DNA from: Pontibacter pamirensis
Lineage (GTDB): Bacteria > Bacteroidota > Bacteroidia > Cytophagales > Hymenobacteraceae
Direction: 5' to 3'
Assembly: GCF_010015475.1 (NCBI RefSeq)
Contig: NZ_SSNI01000013.1
Coordinates: forward strand, 62,001 to 126,000
DNA: 64,000 nucleotides
In this document: piece by piece, positions 53,516 to 62,169 of the stretch
Layout of the letters: every line of letters starts with the position of its first letter
How positions within the stretch are numbered: the stretch's first letter is position 1
Made by a program: the position numbers and the translations under genes
The notes under the pieces: generated by a model
What the model saw: the letters and a program-made list of their open reading frames with translations, nothing else
What the model was told of the DNA's origin: nothing
Database searches by the model: none

Positions 53516-53868
53516 TCCTATGTTTAAACCCTATGCGTACTTGTATACGGTGAAATCTTATGAAGTAGTCTATATAAACTCACCAAACGGCATATAAATC
53601 CCTCTTCCTCCTGCCGCTGGCTGCTCTTTTTATAAAGTAAATCTTCTCCTTACCAGGTGGCTTATCTGCTTAAGGAGCTAAAAATCTTCTTACCACTTGT
53701 AAATTATTCCTGATGCAGTGGCGGATAGTGTAAAATTATATAATCCTATCCAACTTAAAAAATAAAAGCAGGTCAGGCAATGGTAATGTTATCTTTGAAA
53801 CAGAAAAAGGGAAGCCCGGATTTTATAGTCCGGGCTTCCCTTTTTCTATTTTAACTCAAAAAGAATAC
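53516..53868. other. Intergenic region with the CBS-gene terminator
   Basis: 353 bp between response regulator (minus) start and the CBS-like gene (minus) end. The only structure I see is the hairpin at 53802-53847; the rest is ordinary AT-rich DNA that must hold the regulator's promoter. Confidence 0.5.
53802..53847 (-). terminator. Terminator of the CBS-like gene
   Basis: Perfect 19-bp arms (53802-53820 and 53829-53847) with an 8-base loop, 22 bp past the stop; A/T run forms the stem base. Confidence 0.85.
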
Positions 53869-54855
53869 TTAGTCAATATATCCCTGAGCGCGCATCCAGT
53901 CGTCGTTGTAGAGTTTGGCCAAGTAACGGGACCCATGGTCTGGCAGTATCACCACCATCATATCATCTTCGGTCAGGTTGTTTTCTCTGGCGTACTCTAA
54001 AGCACCAAACACAGCCGTTCCGCCGGACCAGCCTACAAACAAACCTTCTTCTTTGGCAAGCCTTCTGGTCATTACGGCACCGTCTTTATCCGATACCTTG
54101 ATGAAAGTATCGATGAGGTCGAAGTTCACATTTTTTGGCAGAATGTCTTCGCCTATACCCTCTGTGGCGTAAGGGTAAATCTCCTTTTCATCGAATATCC
54201 CAGTCTCTTTGTACTTCTTAAATACAGAGCCATAAGTATCAATGCCAACCGTGATAACATCCGCCTTTTGCTCTTTCAGGTACTGCGACGTGCCGGAAAC
54301 GGTACCTCCCGTGCCTACGCCAGTAACGAAATGAGTAATATCTCCATTTGTCTGATCCCATAGTTCAGGGCCTGTTGTCTCGTAATGCGCCACCGTGTTC
54401 GACATGTTGTCGTACTGGTTCGGGTAAAACGAATTCGGAATTTCCTTGTTCAGCCGCCTTGCCACCGAGTAGTAAGAATCCGGATGGTCGGGTGCCACGT
54501 TGGTAGGGCACACAATCACCTCGGCACCTACTGCCTTTAGCACGTCTATCTTCTCCTTGCTCTGCTTATCAGAAAGGGTAAAAATACACTTGTAGCCTTT
54601 CGCGATGGCAGTTAGCGCCAACCCCATGCCCGTATTGCCAGACGTTCCTTCAATTATGGTTCCGCCTGGCTTGATAATGCCTGCAGCCTCTGCATCCTCT
54701 ATCATTTTGACGGCCATACGGTCTTTAATAGAGTTACCCGGGTTCAGGTACTCTACTTTAGCGAGCACCGTGGCCTTAATGCCTTTGGTTACATTGTTGA
54801 GCTTCACCAGCGGGGTGTTACCGATTGCCTCGGTTATATGGTTCAGATACTTCAT
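53869..54855 (-). CDS. Cystathionine beta-synthase-like PLP enzyme
   Basis: A 328-residue fold-type II enzyme. PLP lysine K44 in N-P-G-N-S-I-K-D-R, phosphate loop T-S-G-N-T-G, and G-V-G-T-G-G. The E-G-I-G-E-D-I-L-P segment and the aspartate-rich tail favour cystathionine beta-synthase over cysteine synthase, but no CBS domains follow. It would make cystathionine from homocysteine and serine, or act as a third cysteine synthase. Start taken as the ATG at 54855. Confidence 0.88.
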   Translation of the reverse strand: MKYLNHITEAIGNTPLVKLNNVTKGIKATVLAKVEYLNPGNSIKDRMAVKMIEDAEAAGIIKPGGTIIEGTSGNTGMGLALTAIAKGYKCIFTLSDKQSKEKIDVLKAVGAEVIVCPTNVAPDHPDSYYSVARRLNKEIPNSFYPNQYDNMSNTVAHYETTGPELWDQTNGDITHFVTGVGTGGTVSGTSQYLKEQKADVITVGIDTYGSVFKKYKETGIFDEKEIYPYATEGIGEDILPKNVNFDLIDTFIKVSDKDGAVMTRRLAKEEGLFVGWSGGTAVFGALEYARENNLTEDDMMVVILPDHGSRYLAKLYNDDWMRAQGYID

Positions 54856-55183
54856 CTGTTTTGTTTTTTGTTGCAAAGGTAAGAATTTAAATCATTTCAT
54901 ATTCTGAACAGGAACAGCCACTGCAGGCTGGTTCTGTGCAGCAGAGAAACAGCAAATGACAAAATTGCATTGCCAACGGTTCTGGCAAAAAATGCGTTTA
55001 CGATAACCGCGGGGCATACGTTCGGGCCACTTAACCAACAGCATAACAGGCCTAAGTCGTTCCGTTGGCCGCATTGCCAAACACTATATTAGGGACAACT
55101 ATTTTTTGCAGGGGCCACAAAAAAGCCTATTTTTGCACAAGCTTATAGTTCGACCGTCAATACACAAACTAAATAAGATACAC
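54856..55183. other. Divergent regulatory region between CBS-like gene and sucD
   Basis: 328 bp. The sucD promoter occupies 55105-55135. The remainder carries only weak minus-strand frames (for example 54892-55080) that look like chance, and no hairpin. Confidence 0.5.
55105..55135 (+). promoter_or_regulatory. Strong Bacteroidota-type promoter of sucD
   Basis: TTTG at 55105-55108, 19-bp spacer, TATTTTTG at 55128-55135: an exact fit to TTTG-N19-TAnnTTTG. ATG at 55184. Confidence 0.78.
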
Positions 55184-56074
55184 ATGAGTGTTTTAGTAAA
55201 TAAAGATTCGAAAGTGATCGTGCAGGGCTTCACAGGCTCGGAAGGTTCTTTCCATGCACAGCAAATGATCGAGTACGGCACTAACGTTGTTGGTGGTGTA
55301 ACCCCAGGCAAAGGTGGTTCTACGCACCTCGACCGTCCGGTTTTTAATACAGTTGAAGAGGCTGTAGAAAAGGTTGGAGCCAACGTATCTATCATTTTCG
55401 TACCACCAGCTTTCGCCGCTGACGCTATTATGGAAGCTGCTGATGCTGGTATCAGCGTTATCGTGGCAATTACAGAAGGTATTCCTGTAAAAGACATGGT
55501 GCAGGCCAAAAACTACCTTAAAAATAAGAATGTAACCTTGATTGGTCCTAACTGCCCGGGTGTTATCACACCAGGCGAAGCGAAAGTGGGCATCATGCCA
55601 GGCTTTGTTTTCAAGCCAGGCCGTATCGGGATTGTTTCTAAGTCAGGTACTTTAACTTACGAAGCTGCTGACCAGATTGTGAAAGCGGGTTTGGGTATTT
55701 CTACAGCTATCGGTATTGGTGGTGACCCTATCATTGGCACGCCTACAAAAGACGCTGTTCAGTTGCTGATGGAAGACCCTGAGACAGACGCCATCGTGAT
55801 GATTGGTGAGATTGGTGGTAATTATGAGGCCATGGCTTCTAAGTATGTAAGCGAGACCGGTAACAAAAAACCGGTAGTTGGTTTCATCGCTGGTCAAACA
55901 GCACCTGCAGGACGCCGTATGGGCCACGCTGGTGCTATTGTAGGTGGTGCTGAAGATACAGCTGCTGCTAAAATGAAAATCATGCGTGAGAACGGCATCC
56001 ATGTAGTAGAGTCTCCGGCTGAAATCGGCGATGCCATGGTAAAAGCTTTAAAAGAAGCTGGTATCAACGCTTAA
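55184..56074 (+). CDS. sucD: Succinate-CoA ligase, alpha subunit
   Basis: The alpha subunit of the TCA-cycle enzyme that makes succinate and ATP/GTP from succinyl-CoA. CoA-binding Rossmann part (G-F-T-G-S-E-G, residues 15-21), catalytic H248 in R-M-G-H-A-G-A-I-V. 296 residues; the frame upstream (to 55106) lies in the promoter, so the ATG at 55184 is used. The beta-subunit gene sucC is not adjacent. Confidence 0.95.
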   Translation: MSVLVNKDSKVIVQGFTGSEGSFHAQQMIEYGTNVVGGVTPGKGGSTHLDRPVFNTVEEAVEKVGANVSIIFVPPAFAADAIMEAADAGISVIVAITEGIPVKDMVQAKNYLKNKNVTLIGPNCPGVITPGEAKVGIMPGFVFKPGRIGIVSKSGTLTYEAADQIVKAGLGISTAIGIGGDPIIGTPTKDAVQLLMEDPETDAIVMIGEIGGNYEAMASKYVSETGNKKPVVGFIAGQTAPAGRRMGHAGAIVGGAEDTAAAKMKIMRENGIHVVESPAEIGDAMVKALKEAGINA

Positions 56075-56112
56075 TTTGATTCATATATACTTCTAGTAAG
56101 TATAACGATACG

Positions 56113-56146
56113 GAAAGGCTGCCCCGCAAGGCAGCCTTTCTTTTTT
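56113..56146 (+). terminator. Intrinsic terminator of sucD
   Basis: Perfect 11-bp stem (56113-56123 and 56130-56140), 6-base loop, then six Ts. Confidence 0.9.
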
Positions 56147-56235
56147 GTCACTACCCTCCCCCGCACAACCGGCCGCTGTTAACTTCGTTTGGTATACTTC
56201 AGCACATACAGTTGAAGTATAAGCCCCTCACTCCA

Positions 56236-57630
56236 ATGTCAGAAAATCAGCAGCACTACAATACCATCATTATAGGAACTGGTCAGGGCGGAATTCCCTT
56301 GGCCAAGGCCTTGGCCGAAGCAGGACAGAAAGTAGCTATTATAGAAAAGGATAATGTGGGAGGCTCCTGTGTAAACTATGGCTGCACGCCTACTAAAACT
56401 TTGCTGGCAAGTGCCCAAACGGCCCACATGGCCAGGCGCGCGGCAGACTACGGAGTGCATGTGCCAGAGGTGCAAGTAAGGATGCAGGAGGTAAAACAGC
56501 GCCGCGACAAGATGGTTCTGCAGTCGAGGGAGAACAACGAGGAAAATTTAGAGGCTTCAAAAGCGGTGCTCATACGTGGTACTGCCTCGTTTCTCGGCAA
56601 AAAGAAAATTGAGGTAAGTTCAGATGAAAAAGTAACTCAAACCCTGACTGCTGACAAAATCATCATCAACACCGGTGCCACTCCTTCTGTGCCTGCTATT
56701 GAAGGCATCGACAGTATAGAACATCTCAACCACAAAACCATACAGGACTTGACTGTTGCGCCAGAGCACCTGCTTATATTGGGCGGCGGCTACATTGGGC
56801 TGGAGTTTGGGCAAATGTTCCGGAGGTTCGGCAGTAAGGTTACCATCGTGCACCACGGGAAACAGCTGCTGAGCCGCGAAGACGAGGATGTGGCAACAGA
56901 ACTGAAAAAGATACTGGAGGAAGAAGACATCAGCATCCTGCTTGATACGGAGCCGCAACAGTTAGCAAAGGTAGGCAACAGCATAAAGTTAAAAGTAAAG
57001 TCAAAAGGCGGTAAGCAGCAGGAAATAACCGCCAGCCACTTGCTCCTGGCCACGGGTGTAAAGGCAAACACAGAAGACCTACACTTAGACAAAGCAGGTA
57101 TAGAGACGGATGAAAAAGGCAACATCAAAACAGACAAACACCTGCACACTACTGTGGAGGATGTATATGCCATTGGCGACGTGAAAGGCGGTCCTCAGTT
57201 TACGCACATCTCCTACGACGATTACCGCATTCTGCGTGGCAGCCTGCTGCACGACAAACACCGCTCTACCGACGACCGGCCTGTACCTTACTGCGTTTTC
57301 ACGGACCCGCAACTGGGACGCGTGGGACTAAGCGAGAAGCAGGCGAAAAAGCAAGGCCTGAAATTTAAGGTAGCAAAGCTGGAAATGTCGAAAGTAGCAC
57401 GGGGCGAGGAAACCGGCCATACCAAAGGCTTTATGAAGGTGCTGGTAAACGAGGAGAACGAGCAGATAATAGGCGCCGCCATACTTGCTGCGGAGGGCGG
57501 CGAATTAATGACGGCACTGCAAATTGCCATGATGGGCAAGCTAAGCTATAAACAGCTAAAAGAAGGCGTATTTGCGCACCCAACATACCTGGAGGCGCTG
57601 AACAGCCTGTTCATGAAAATGGATGCCTGA
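56236..57630 (+). CDS. Pyridine nucleotide-disulfide oxidoreductase, MerA/Lpd-like
   Basis: A 464-residue flavoprotein. FAD loop G-T-G-Q-G-G-I-P (14-21), redox pair C45 and C50 in G-G-S-C-V-N-Y-G-C-T-P-T-K, NAD loop G-G-G-Y-I-G-L-E-F-G, second FAD motif Y-A-I-G-D-V, and the interface F-A-H-P-T-Y-L-E. There is no N-terminal HMA domain and no C-terminal vicinal Cys pair, so it is not a classical mercuric reductase. A role as a dihydrolipoamide-type or other disulfide reductase is likely. A TTG at 56212 opens the frame; the ATG at 56236 is preferred. Confidence 0.88.
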   Translation: MSENQQHYNTIIIGTGQGGIPLAKALAEAGQKVAIIEKDNVGGSCVNYGCTPTKTLLASAQTAHMARRAADYGVHVPEVQVRMQEVKQRRDKMVLQSRENNEENLEASKAVLIRGTASFLGKKKIEVSSDEKVTQTLTADKIIINTGATPSVPAIEGIDSIEHLNHKTIQDLTVAPEHLLILGGGYIGLEFGQMFRRFGSKVTIVHHGKQLLSREDEDVATELKKILEEEDISILLDTEPQQLAKVGNSIKLKVKSKGGKQQEITASHLLLATGVKANTEDLHLDKAGIETDEKGNIKTDKHLHTTVEDVYAIGDVKGGPQFTHISYDDYRILRGSLLHDKHRSTDDRPVPYCVFTDPQLGRVGLSEKQAKKQGLKFKVAKLEMSKVARGEETGHTKGFMKVLVNEENEQIIGAAILAAEGGELMTALQIAMMGKLSYKQLKEGVFAHPTYLEALNSLFMKMDA

Positions 57631-57645
57631 TTAAATTTCGCTCTT

Positions 57646-58734
57646 TCAGAATTTGACAGAAAAGGAGGTGACCAACAGAAGATTGGCGTCCTCCCTTTCC
57701 TCTTCCCCATAAAAGATTCTGTCTTTAGAGTCGTAGCCACGAGCCTCAAACCGCCACAGGAAGTTGTTTGCCGGAATGTAGTCGAAGTTCAACGAAGCGC
57801 TTGACGTTTGAAAGCCATCTGAAGTACTAGTTACGACGATAATCTGGTCTTCATCATTATAATGCTCCACCCTACCTGCCAGGGCAAAGCGATTGCTTAG
57901 CCTGTAGCGGGCCAGCAACATTCCAGCATACCAGCTGCTTTTCTCGTTGCTGCCAAATAATTCCTGACGGCCATAGTCAGCACTTGCTCCCATCGAGAAC
58001 CTGTCGGAGAAGGTGTAGCCAGCGTTAATGTTATGGAAGAACCGCCGTTTCGCCTCCATTCCATCCGGTGCTTCATTGCCATAGTAGTTGTTGTAGCTTA
58101 GTTCCAGTTGCTCTGTTGGGGTATAACTGACACCAAAACCCAGAGACTTGGCATTATTCGTTTCCTGGATGTTCTGCCAGCCGTTGAGTACCAGAAAGGT
58201 CAGAGTTACTTTGTCAGACACAGCTGCCGTTAGCTGTGCCCCGGTCTCATAATAGGGCGAATTTTCGGCCATCAGCGCCCGGGTGTAAATTTCGTTGTCG
58301 CCGGAGAAAGTGGACTCATACCCGATATGCGACGGCAGAATACCTACATCCAGCCACAGCCCGTCTGCCAGCCTTACGCCTGCGTTTGCCTGCGCTATCA
58401 GGCGTGTCAGTTCGTTTGGCTCGGCAGCGTAGTTTGCCTGCACATAGGTTCCGGTGTGTAGCGCCAGTGTGGCCCGCACCCGGTCTGTGGCATAATCTGC
58501 CTGTAAGAAGCCCCAGTTCAAATTAAACTCATTGTGCCGGTATGCCTGCGTGGTGTAAAGGCGGTCCTGCCCGACTGGTTTTGAAAAATCATACCCATAG
58601 TATACATCCACTGCCCCACTTAGCTGAAAAGGCGTTGCAGCGGCTTTTATACCTACCGAATCAATGGTCTGAGCGTGCAATGCTCCTGTAGCTGTTAGAA
58701 GTAGAATCGAAAGTGTATTGGCAAAGAAGCGCAT
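57646..58734 (-). CDS. Outer-membrane porin, BBP2/OmpL-like
   Basis: A 362-residue exported barrel. Signal peptide ends in L-H-A-Q. Strands begin with F-Q-L-S-G-A-V-D-V-Y-Y-G-Y and finish in S-F-S-V-K-F. N-E-F-N-L-N-W-G, G-I-L-P-S-H-I-G-Y-E and N-G-W-Q-N-I are typical of the putative beta-barrel porin-2 group. Solute unknown. Converges tightly (15 bp) on the MerA-like gene. Start from the Met at 58734. Confidence 0.85.
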   Translation of the reverse strand: MRFFANTLSILLLTATGALHAQTIDSVGIKAAATPFQLSGAVDVYYGYDFSKPVGQDRLYTTQAYRHNEFNLNWGFLQADYATDRVRATLALHTGTYVQANYAAEPNELTRLIAQANAGVRLADGLWLDVGILPSHIGYESTFSGDNEIYTRALMAENSPYYETGAQLTAAVSDKVTLTFLVLNGWQNIQETNNAKSLGFGVSYTPTEQLELSYNNYYGNEAPDGMEAKRRFFHNINAGYTFSDRFSMGASADYGRQELFGSNEKSSWYAGMLLARYRLSNRFALAGRVEHYNDEDQIIVVTSTSDGFQTSSASLNFDYIPANNFLWRFEARGYDSKDRIFYGEEEREDANLLLVTSFSVKF

Positions 58735-58847
58735 AGTATGATGTAATCTTTCTACCGGCAGAGGCATCAGGTGTGAATTTTTTAATCATTTACCCCTTCT
58801 CAGGCTTAGAGGTTATTTATACACCAGAGCAGAGGCAATAACAGGAG

Positions 58848-59792
58848 CTACTTCACCGCCACTACCTGCTCCTTCTTTCTCTCACGGATACTTTGCGGCA
58901 CAGCAGCCACAATCTCTTCCTGCAGTGCCTCAATCAGCTTTTTCTTCAGGAAGCTGCGGTGCACGACCAGGCTTACTTCCCGCAACGGCTGCGGCTCCTG
59001 GAAAGGACGCACTAACCGGAGCTTTTCCTCGGGCATATCCAATACTGACAACTCGGGCAAAAGCGTGAGGCCATGCTGTGTCTCCACAATACGCTTAAGT
59101 GTTTCCAAAGACCCGCTTCTGTAATCGAGGTGCCCCTTGCCCTCGGCGCCTACATGTACGCCCCTGTTGCAAATGTTAAGCACCTGGCTCCGGAAGCAAT
59201 GCCCTTCGTTCAGCACCCACAGTTCTTCCAGGTCTAGCTGCCCTGGATCTATAGCCTCTGACTTTGCCAGTGCATGGTCCGGGTTTACATAGGCTACAAA
59301 GGCCTCATAAAAGAGTGGCAGTTCTCTAATGGATTTATTTTCCAGCGGTGTTACCAGAAGGCCTACATCCAGTAACTCATGATTCAGCTTTTCTACAATC
59401 TGCTCTGTCAGCAACTCCTGCACTACTACCCGCACATGCGGGTACTTCCCTAAAAAGCTGGTAATGAACAGGGGGATCAGGTAAGGGGCCAGGGTGGGGA
59501 TAACTCCGACACGCAGCTCCCCGCTTAGCTCCTGCTTCTGGTTGAGCACAATCTCCTGCACCTTCTTCGCCTCTGCCAGCACAATCCGGGCCTGCGCAAT
59601 AATGTCTTTGCCCACTTCTGTCGGGCGTACAGGCACCCGGCTTCGGTCAAAAAGTTGCACACCGAGGTCTTCTTCCAGCTTCTGTAGCTGCATACTGAGC
59701 GTAGGCTGCGTTACAAAACAATGTTCTGCTGCGGTGGCAAAATGCCGGTAGGTATCTACTGCCACCAGGTATTCCAACTGCACAAGCGTCAT
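58848..59792 (-). CDS. oxyR: LysR-type peroxide sensor OxyR
   Basis: A 314-residue regulator. N-terminal winged helix-turn-helix (F-A-T-A-A-E-H-C-F-V-T-Q-P-T-L-S-M-Q-L-Q-K-L-E). The effector domain carries C199 and C208 in N-E-G-H-C-F-R-S-Q-V-L-N-I-C, at exactly the positions of the E. coli peroxide-sensing pair. Divergent from a dps gene, the expected target; a candidate site lies between them. Confidence 0.95.
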   Translation of the reverse strand: MTLVQLEYLVAVDTYRHFATAAEHCFVTQPTLSMQLQKLEEDLGVQLFDRSRVPVRPTEVGKDIIAQARIVLAEAKKVQEIVLNQKQELSGELRVGVIPTLAPYLIPLFITSFLGKYPHVRVVVQELLTEQIVEKLNHELLDVGLLVTPLENKSIRELPLFYEAFVAYVNPDHALAKSEAIDPGQLDLEELWVLNEGHCFRSQVLNICNRGVHVGAEGKGHLDYRSGSLETLKRIVETQHGLTLLPELSVLDMPEEKLRLVRPFQEPQPLREVSLVVHRSFLKKKLIEALQEEIVAAVPQSIRERKKEQVVAVK

Positions 59793-59861
59793 CGGTTGTG
59801 TAAATTAAATTCTAAATATCGACTTGCCCCGGTTATTCCAGAGCACCAGCAAAGGTAACAA

Positions 59862-59898
59862 ATAGACAAAGTTTATACTAACATAAATATTATCGATT
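59862..59898. promoter_or_regulatory. Possible OxyR-binding site upstream of dps
   Basis: ATAG-N7-TTAT at 59862-59876 agrees with half of the ATAG-N7-CTAT OxyR consensus; the next two elements (59884, 59895) match poorly. It adjoins the dps -33 box, a typical activator position. Confidence 0.3.
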
Positions 59899-59928
59899 TG
59901 ATTTATGAACATACTTGCACAATCTTTG
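59897..59928 (+). promoter_or_regulatory. Bacteroidota-type promoter of dps
   Basis: TTTG at 59897-59900, 20-bp spacer, AATCTTTG at 59921-59928, one mismatch from TAnnTTTG. ATG 36 bp downstream. Confidence 0.6.
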
Positions 59929-59964
59929 TACATAAGCTTATGAATAACCAATGAAGAAACGACT

Positions 59965-60438
59965 ATGGAAAAGCTTACTAATATCGGATTGCAGAAAAAG
60001 GACAGCCAGCATATTGCTGAAAAGTTAAATGATTTGCTTGCAAATTATCATCTATACTATCAGAACCTGCGCGGGTTCCATTGGAATATTAAGGGTATTC
60101 ACTTCTTCCAGTTGCACGCTAAATTTGAAGAACTGTATACGGTGGCCCTTACAAAAATTGATGCCATTGCAGAGCGTATTTTAACTATCGGGCAGCAGCC
60201 TTTACATACTTTCTCTGATTATGTGCGGGTATCCCGCATAAAGGAAGCGGGTAGTCTGAGTGGCAATAAAGAAACAATATCGGTAACGCATGAGAACCTG
60301 AGCACATTGTTGGACCTGGAGCGTGAGATTCTGAAGTTAGCCGCTGACACCGGCGATGAAGGTACTGTTAGCCTCATCAGCGAAGACATAAACGAAAATG
60401 AGAAAACGCTCTGGATGCTGAACGCCTTCCTGAGCTAA
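59965..60438 (+). CDS. dps: Dps-like ferritin, standard length
   Basis: A 157-residue iron-storage and DNA-protection protein. Ferroxidase ligands H39, H51, D66 and E70 have the exact Listeria Dps spacing. Divergently transcribed from oxyR, whose product probably activates it under peroxide. Compared with the copy at 38882 it lacks the N- and C-terminal extensions. Confidence 0.93.
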   Translation: MEKLTNIGLQKKDSQHIAEKLNDLLANYHLYYQNLRGFHWNIKGIHFFQLHAKFEELYTVALTKIDAIAERILTIGQQPLHTFSDYVRVSRIKEAGSLSGNKETISVTHENLSTLLDLEREILKLAADTGDEGTVSLISEDINENEKTLWMLNAFLS

Positions 60439-60578
60439 AAAAAGGACACAAGACGAAAGACTTTTCATTTCTAACATGAGGTGCTGCTGCCAGTTCTTGT
60501 CATGACCATACTTATTCCGGAATGTGACTTACAACTGTCTCGTAATATTGTGAAACAAACAACTTAATTATATATGGA

Positions 60579-60609
60579 AAGCGCCTGCAGTTTCTGCCGG
60601 CGTTTTTTT
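60579..60609 (+). terminator. Terminator 140 bp after dps
   Basis: CGCC/GGCG and GCAG/CTGC stems separated by one mismatch, 3-base loop, then seven Ts at 60603-60609. The distance from the dps stop leaves a long 3' untranslated region. Confidence 0.72.
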
Positions 60610-60714
60610 GTTTTGACAGGTGTGCACAGTTCATCCCCTTTTTCCAGATAAAAGGAACGAGAATAACTTTATTTATCTTCAACTTCATACACTTTCAAAG
60701 GCAGTGGGAGCTAT

Positions 60715-60762
60715 AAGATGAAAAGCGGCTGGCTCTTTTCAGAACCAGCCGCTTTTCATCTT
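60715..60762 (-). terminator. Terminator of the WD40-DivIVA-folB operon
   Basis: Perfect 18-bp arms (60715-60732 and 60745-60762), 12-base loop, 55 bp beyond the folB stop; works in either direction. Confidence 0.82.
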
Positions 60763-60816
60763 AGGAAAGTCAGGGCGAAAGTCATTTGTCCATCTTCAGA
60801 AAATCCTTTGTCCCTA

Positions 60817-61173
60817 TTACCTCGCTTCTTCTAAACTAACTTTTGCCCATTGGCAAATACCACCGAGGGGTGGGTTGAACTTATATACGTTCACTTTAAC
60901 AGAAGCTACAAAAGGGAATCTTTCATATACTCTATCAATGATGCGGTGCCCCAGGTGCTCAAGCAAACGGGCAGGAGACTTCATTTCAGTCAGCACCAGT
61001 TTATACAGCACCTCGTAGTTCACTGTCTCATGCAGGTCATCGCTTTCAGCGGCGCGGCGCAGGTCAGCATCTATAATCAGATCGATGCCGTACTTATTGC
61101 CGATTTTCTGCTCCTCATCATAATAGCCATGGAAAGCAAAAAACTCCATGCCCTCCAGCGCAATCTGTCCCAT
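60817..61173 (-). CDS. folB: Dihydroneopterin aldolase
   Basis: A 118-residue folate-pathway enzyme splitting dihydroneopterin to 6-hydroxymethyl-dihydropterin. Starts I-A-L-E-G-M-E-F-F-A-F-H-G-Y-Y-D-E-E; catalytic Lys lies in the C-terminal S-V-K-V-N-V-Y-K-F-N-P-P-L. It is the last gene of an operon with the DivIVA-like (9-bp gap) and WD40 genes. Confidence 0.92.
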   Translation of the reverse strand: MGQIALEGMEFFAFHGYYDEEQKIGNKYGIDLIIDADLRRAAESDDLHETVNYEVLYKLVLTEMKSPARLLEHLGHRIIDRVYERFPFVASVKVNVYKFNPPLGGICQWAKVSLEEAR

Positions 61174-61182
61174 ACGTATGGT

Positions 61183-62169
61183 TTAGCCTATTTCATCAAA
61201 GAAAGATCCGGCGGTTGCAGTTTGCTTTACAGCACTGGCACCACTGGTAGCATAACTGCGTGACGGCTCAGTAAGTGGAGGCTGAATTTCAGGTTTTTCT
61301 GGTTGCACTGGCTCAATGTCCGGTATGGGTTGCTCAATGTCCGGAGCAGGTACACGTCCGGGATAATCCGGCTGCACTGGCTCAATTTCCGGAGAAGGCA
61401 CGTTGGGTACCATTGGCTCAATCGGGCTTGGAATCTCTGGTTGCGGCTGCGTTACGTCTGGCGCAGGGTCGCCCAACGGGTGATACCCGTTGCTGTTGCT
61501 GATGGCTACAGGCGCGTTGGCTGCCGTAGATTCTGCCAGTTGGTATGGCTTTGCTTCGGTTGTTGTTTCCATTTCTTTCAAGGTTTTCAGTAGCTCGGCG
61601 CTTTCGATTTTTACGTCAGCAACTCTTGAAAGAATACTCTGTGTATTGGTTTTAGGTTTTGCCTTTGTCTTTTCAGCTCTTTCCAGGGCTTCGTTGGCCA
61701 GGTTCTTCAGGTCACGCACCATCGTGTCCAGGTGGCCTTCCATGCGCTGGTAGTCCTGCTCCAGCACTTTCACTTCCTGCTTCATTTCGGCTATCAGTTT
61801 TTCTGACTGCTTTGTAGCTTCCTCCAGCACCTGGCGGGCCTGGTTGCGGGCCTGGTTGAGTAGTTCATTTGCCTTCAACTCGGCTTCGCGGGCTTTCAGC
61901 TCCGCCGATTTATTTGCCTGCTCCACAATGCTGCTACCAGTATCTTCAGCCGTTTTAAGCGTCTTGTAGAGCGAAGATTCCACCTCACGCAGTTTCTGGG
62001 TCTCGCGGTGCGAAGCGTCCAGTTTCATGCGCAAGTCCTTGTTCTCATCCAGTAACTTTTCCCACTGTTGCGAGAGCGTCATCAAAAAGGCATTTACCTC
62101 ATCCTTGTCTAACCCTCTGAAAGCCTTTTCAAACGTTTTTTGTCTGATCTCTAATGGTGTAATCTTCAT
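61183..62169 (-). CDS. DivIVA-domain coiled-coil protein with proline-rich tail
   Basis: A 328-residue cytoplasmic protein. Residues 1-30 are the DivIVA N-terminal domain (I-T-P-L-E-I-R-Q-K-T-F, F-R-G-L-D-K-D-E-V-N-A-F-L). A long coiled coil runs from about 30 to 165. Residues 225-300 are a low-complexity tail rich in Pro, Glu, Ile and Gln with an irregular P-E-I-x-P-x-Q-P repeat, ending in S-F-F-D-E-I-G. Probable role in polar or membrane-curvature targeting. It overlaps the WD40 gene by 4 bp (ATGA) upstream. Confidence 0.85.
   Translation of the reverse strand: MKITPLEIRQKTFEKAFRGLDKDEVNAFLMTLSQQWEKLLDENKDLRMKLDASHRETQKLREVESSLYKTLKTAEDTGSSIVEQANKSAELKAREAELKANELLNQARNQARQVLEEATKQSEKLIAEMKQEVKVLEQDYQRMEGHLDTMVRDLKNLANEALERAEKTKAKPKTNTQSILSRVADVKIESAELLKTLKEMETTTEAKPYQLAESTAANAPVAISNSNGYHPLGDPAPDVTQPQPEIPSPIEPMVPNVPSPEIEPVQPDYPGRVPAPDIEQPIPDIEPVQPEKPEIQPPLTEPSRSYATSGASAVKQTATAGSFFDEIG

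Larger units (their letters stand above)
60439..60816. other. Intergenic region between convergent dps and folB
   Basis: 378 bp holding two hairpins (60579-60609 and 60715-60762), no open frame and no other structure I can support. Confidence 0.55.

Noticed and set aside
54892-55080. 62-codon minus-strand frame upstream of the CBS-like gene
   Set aside because: No domain, no start signal, and it lies in promoter DNA.
56236-57630. Mercuric reductase call for the flavoenzyme
   Set aside because: There is no HMA domain, no C-terminal vicinal Cys pair and no mer gene nearby.
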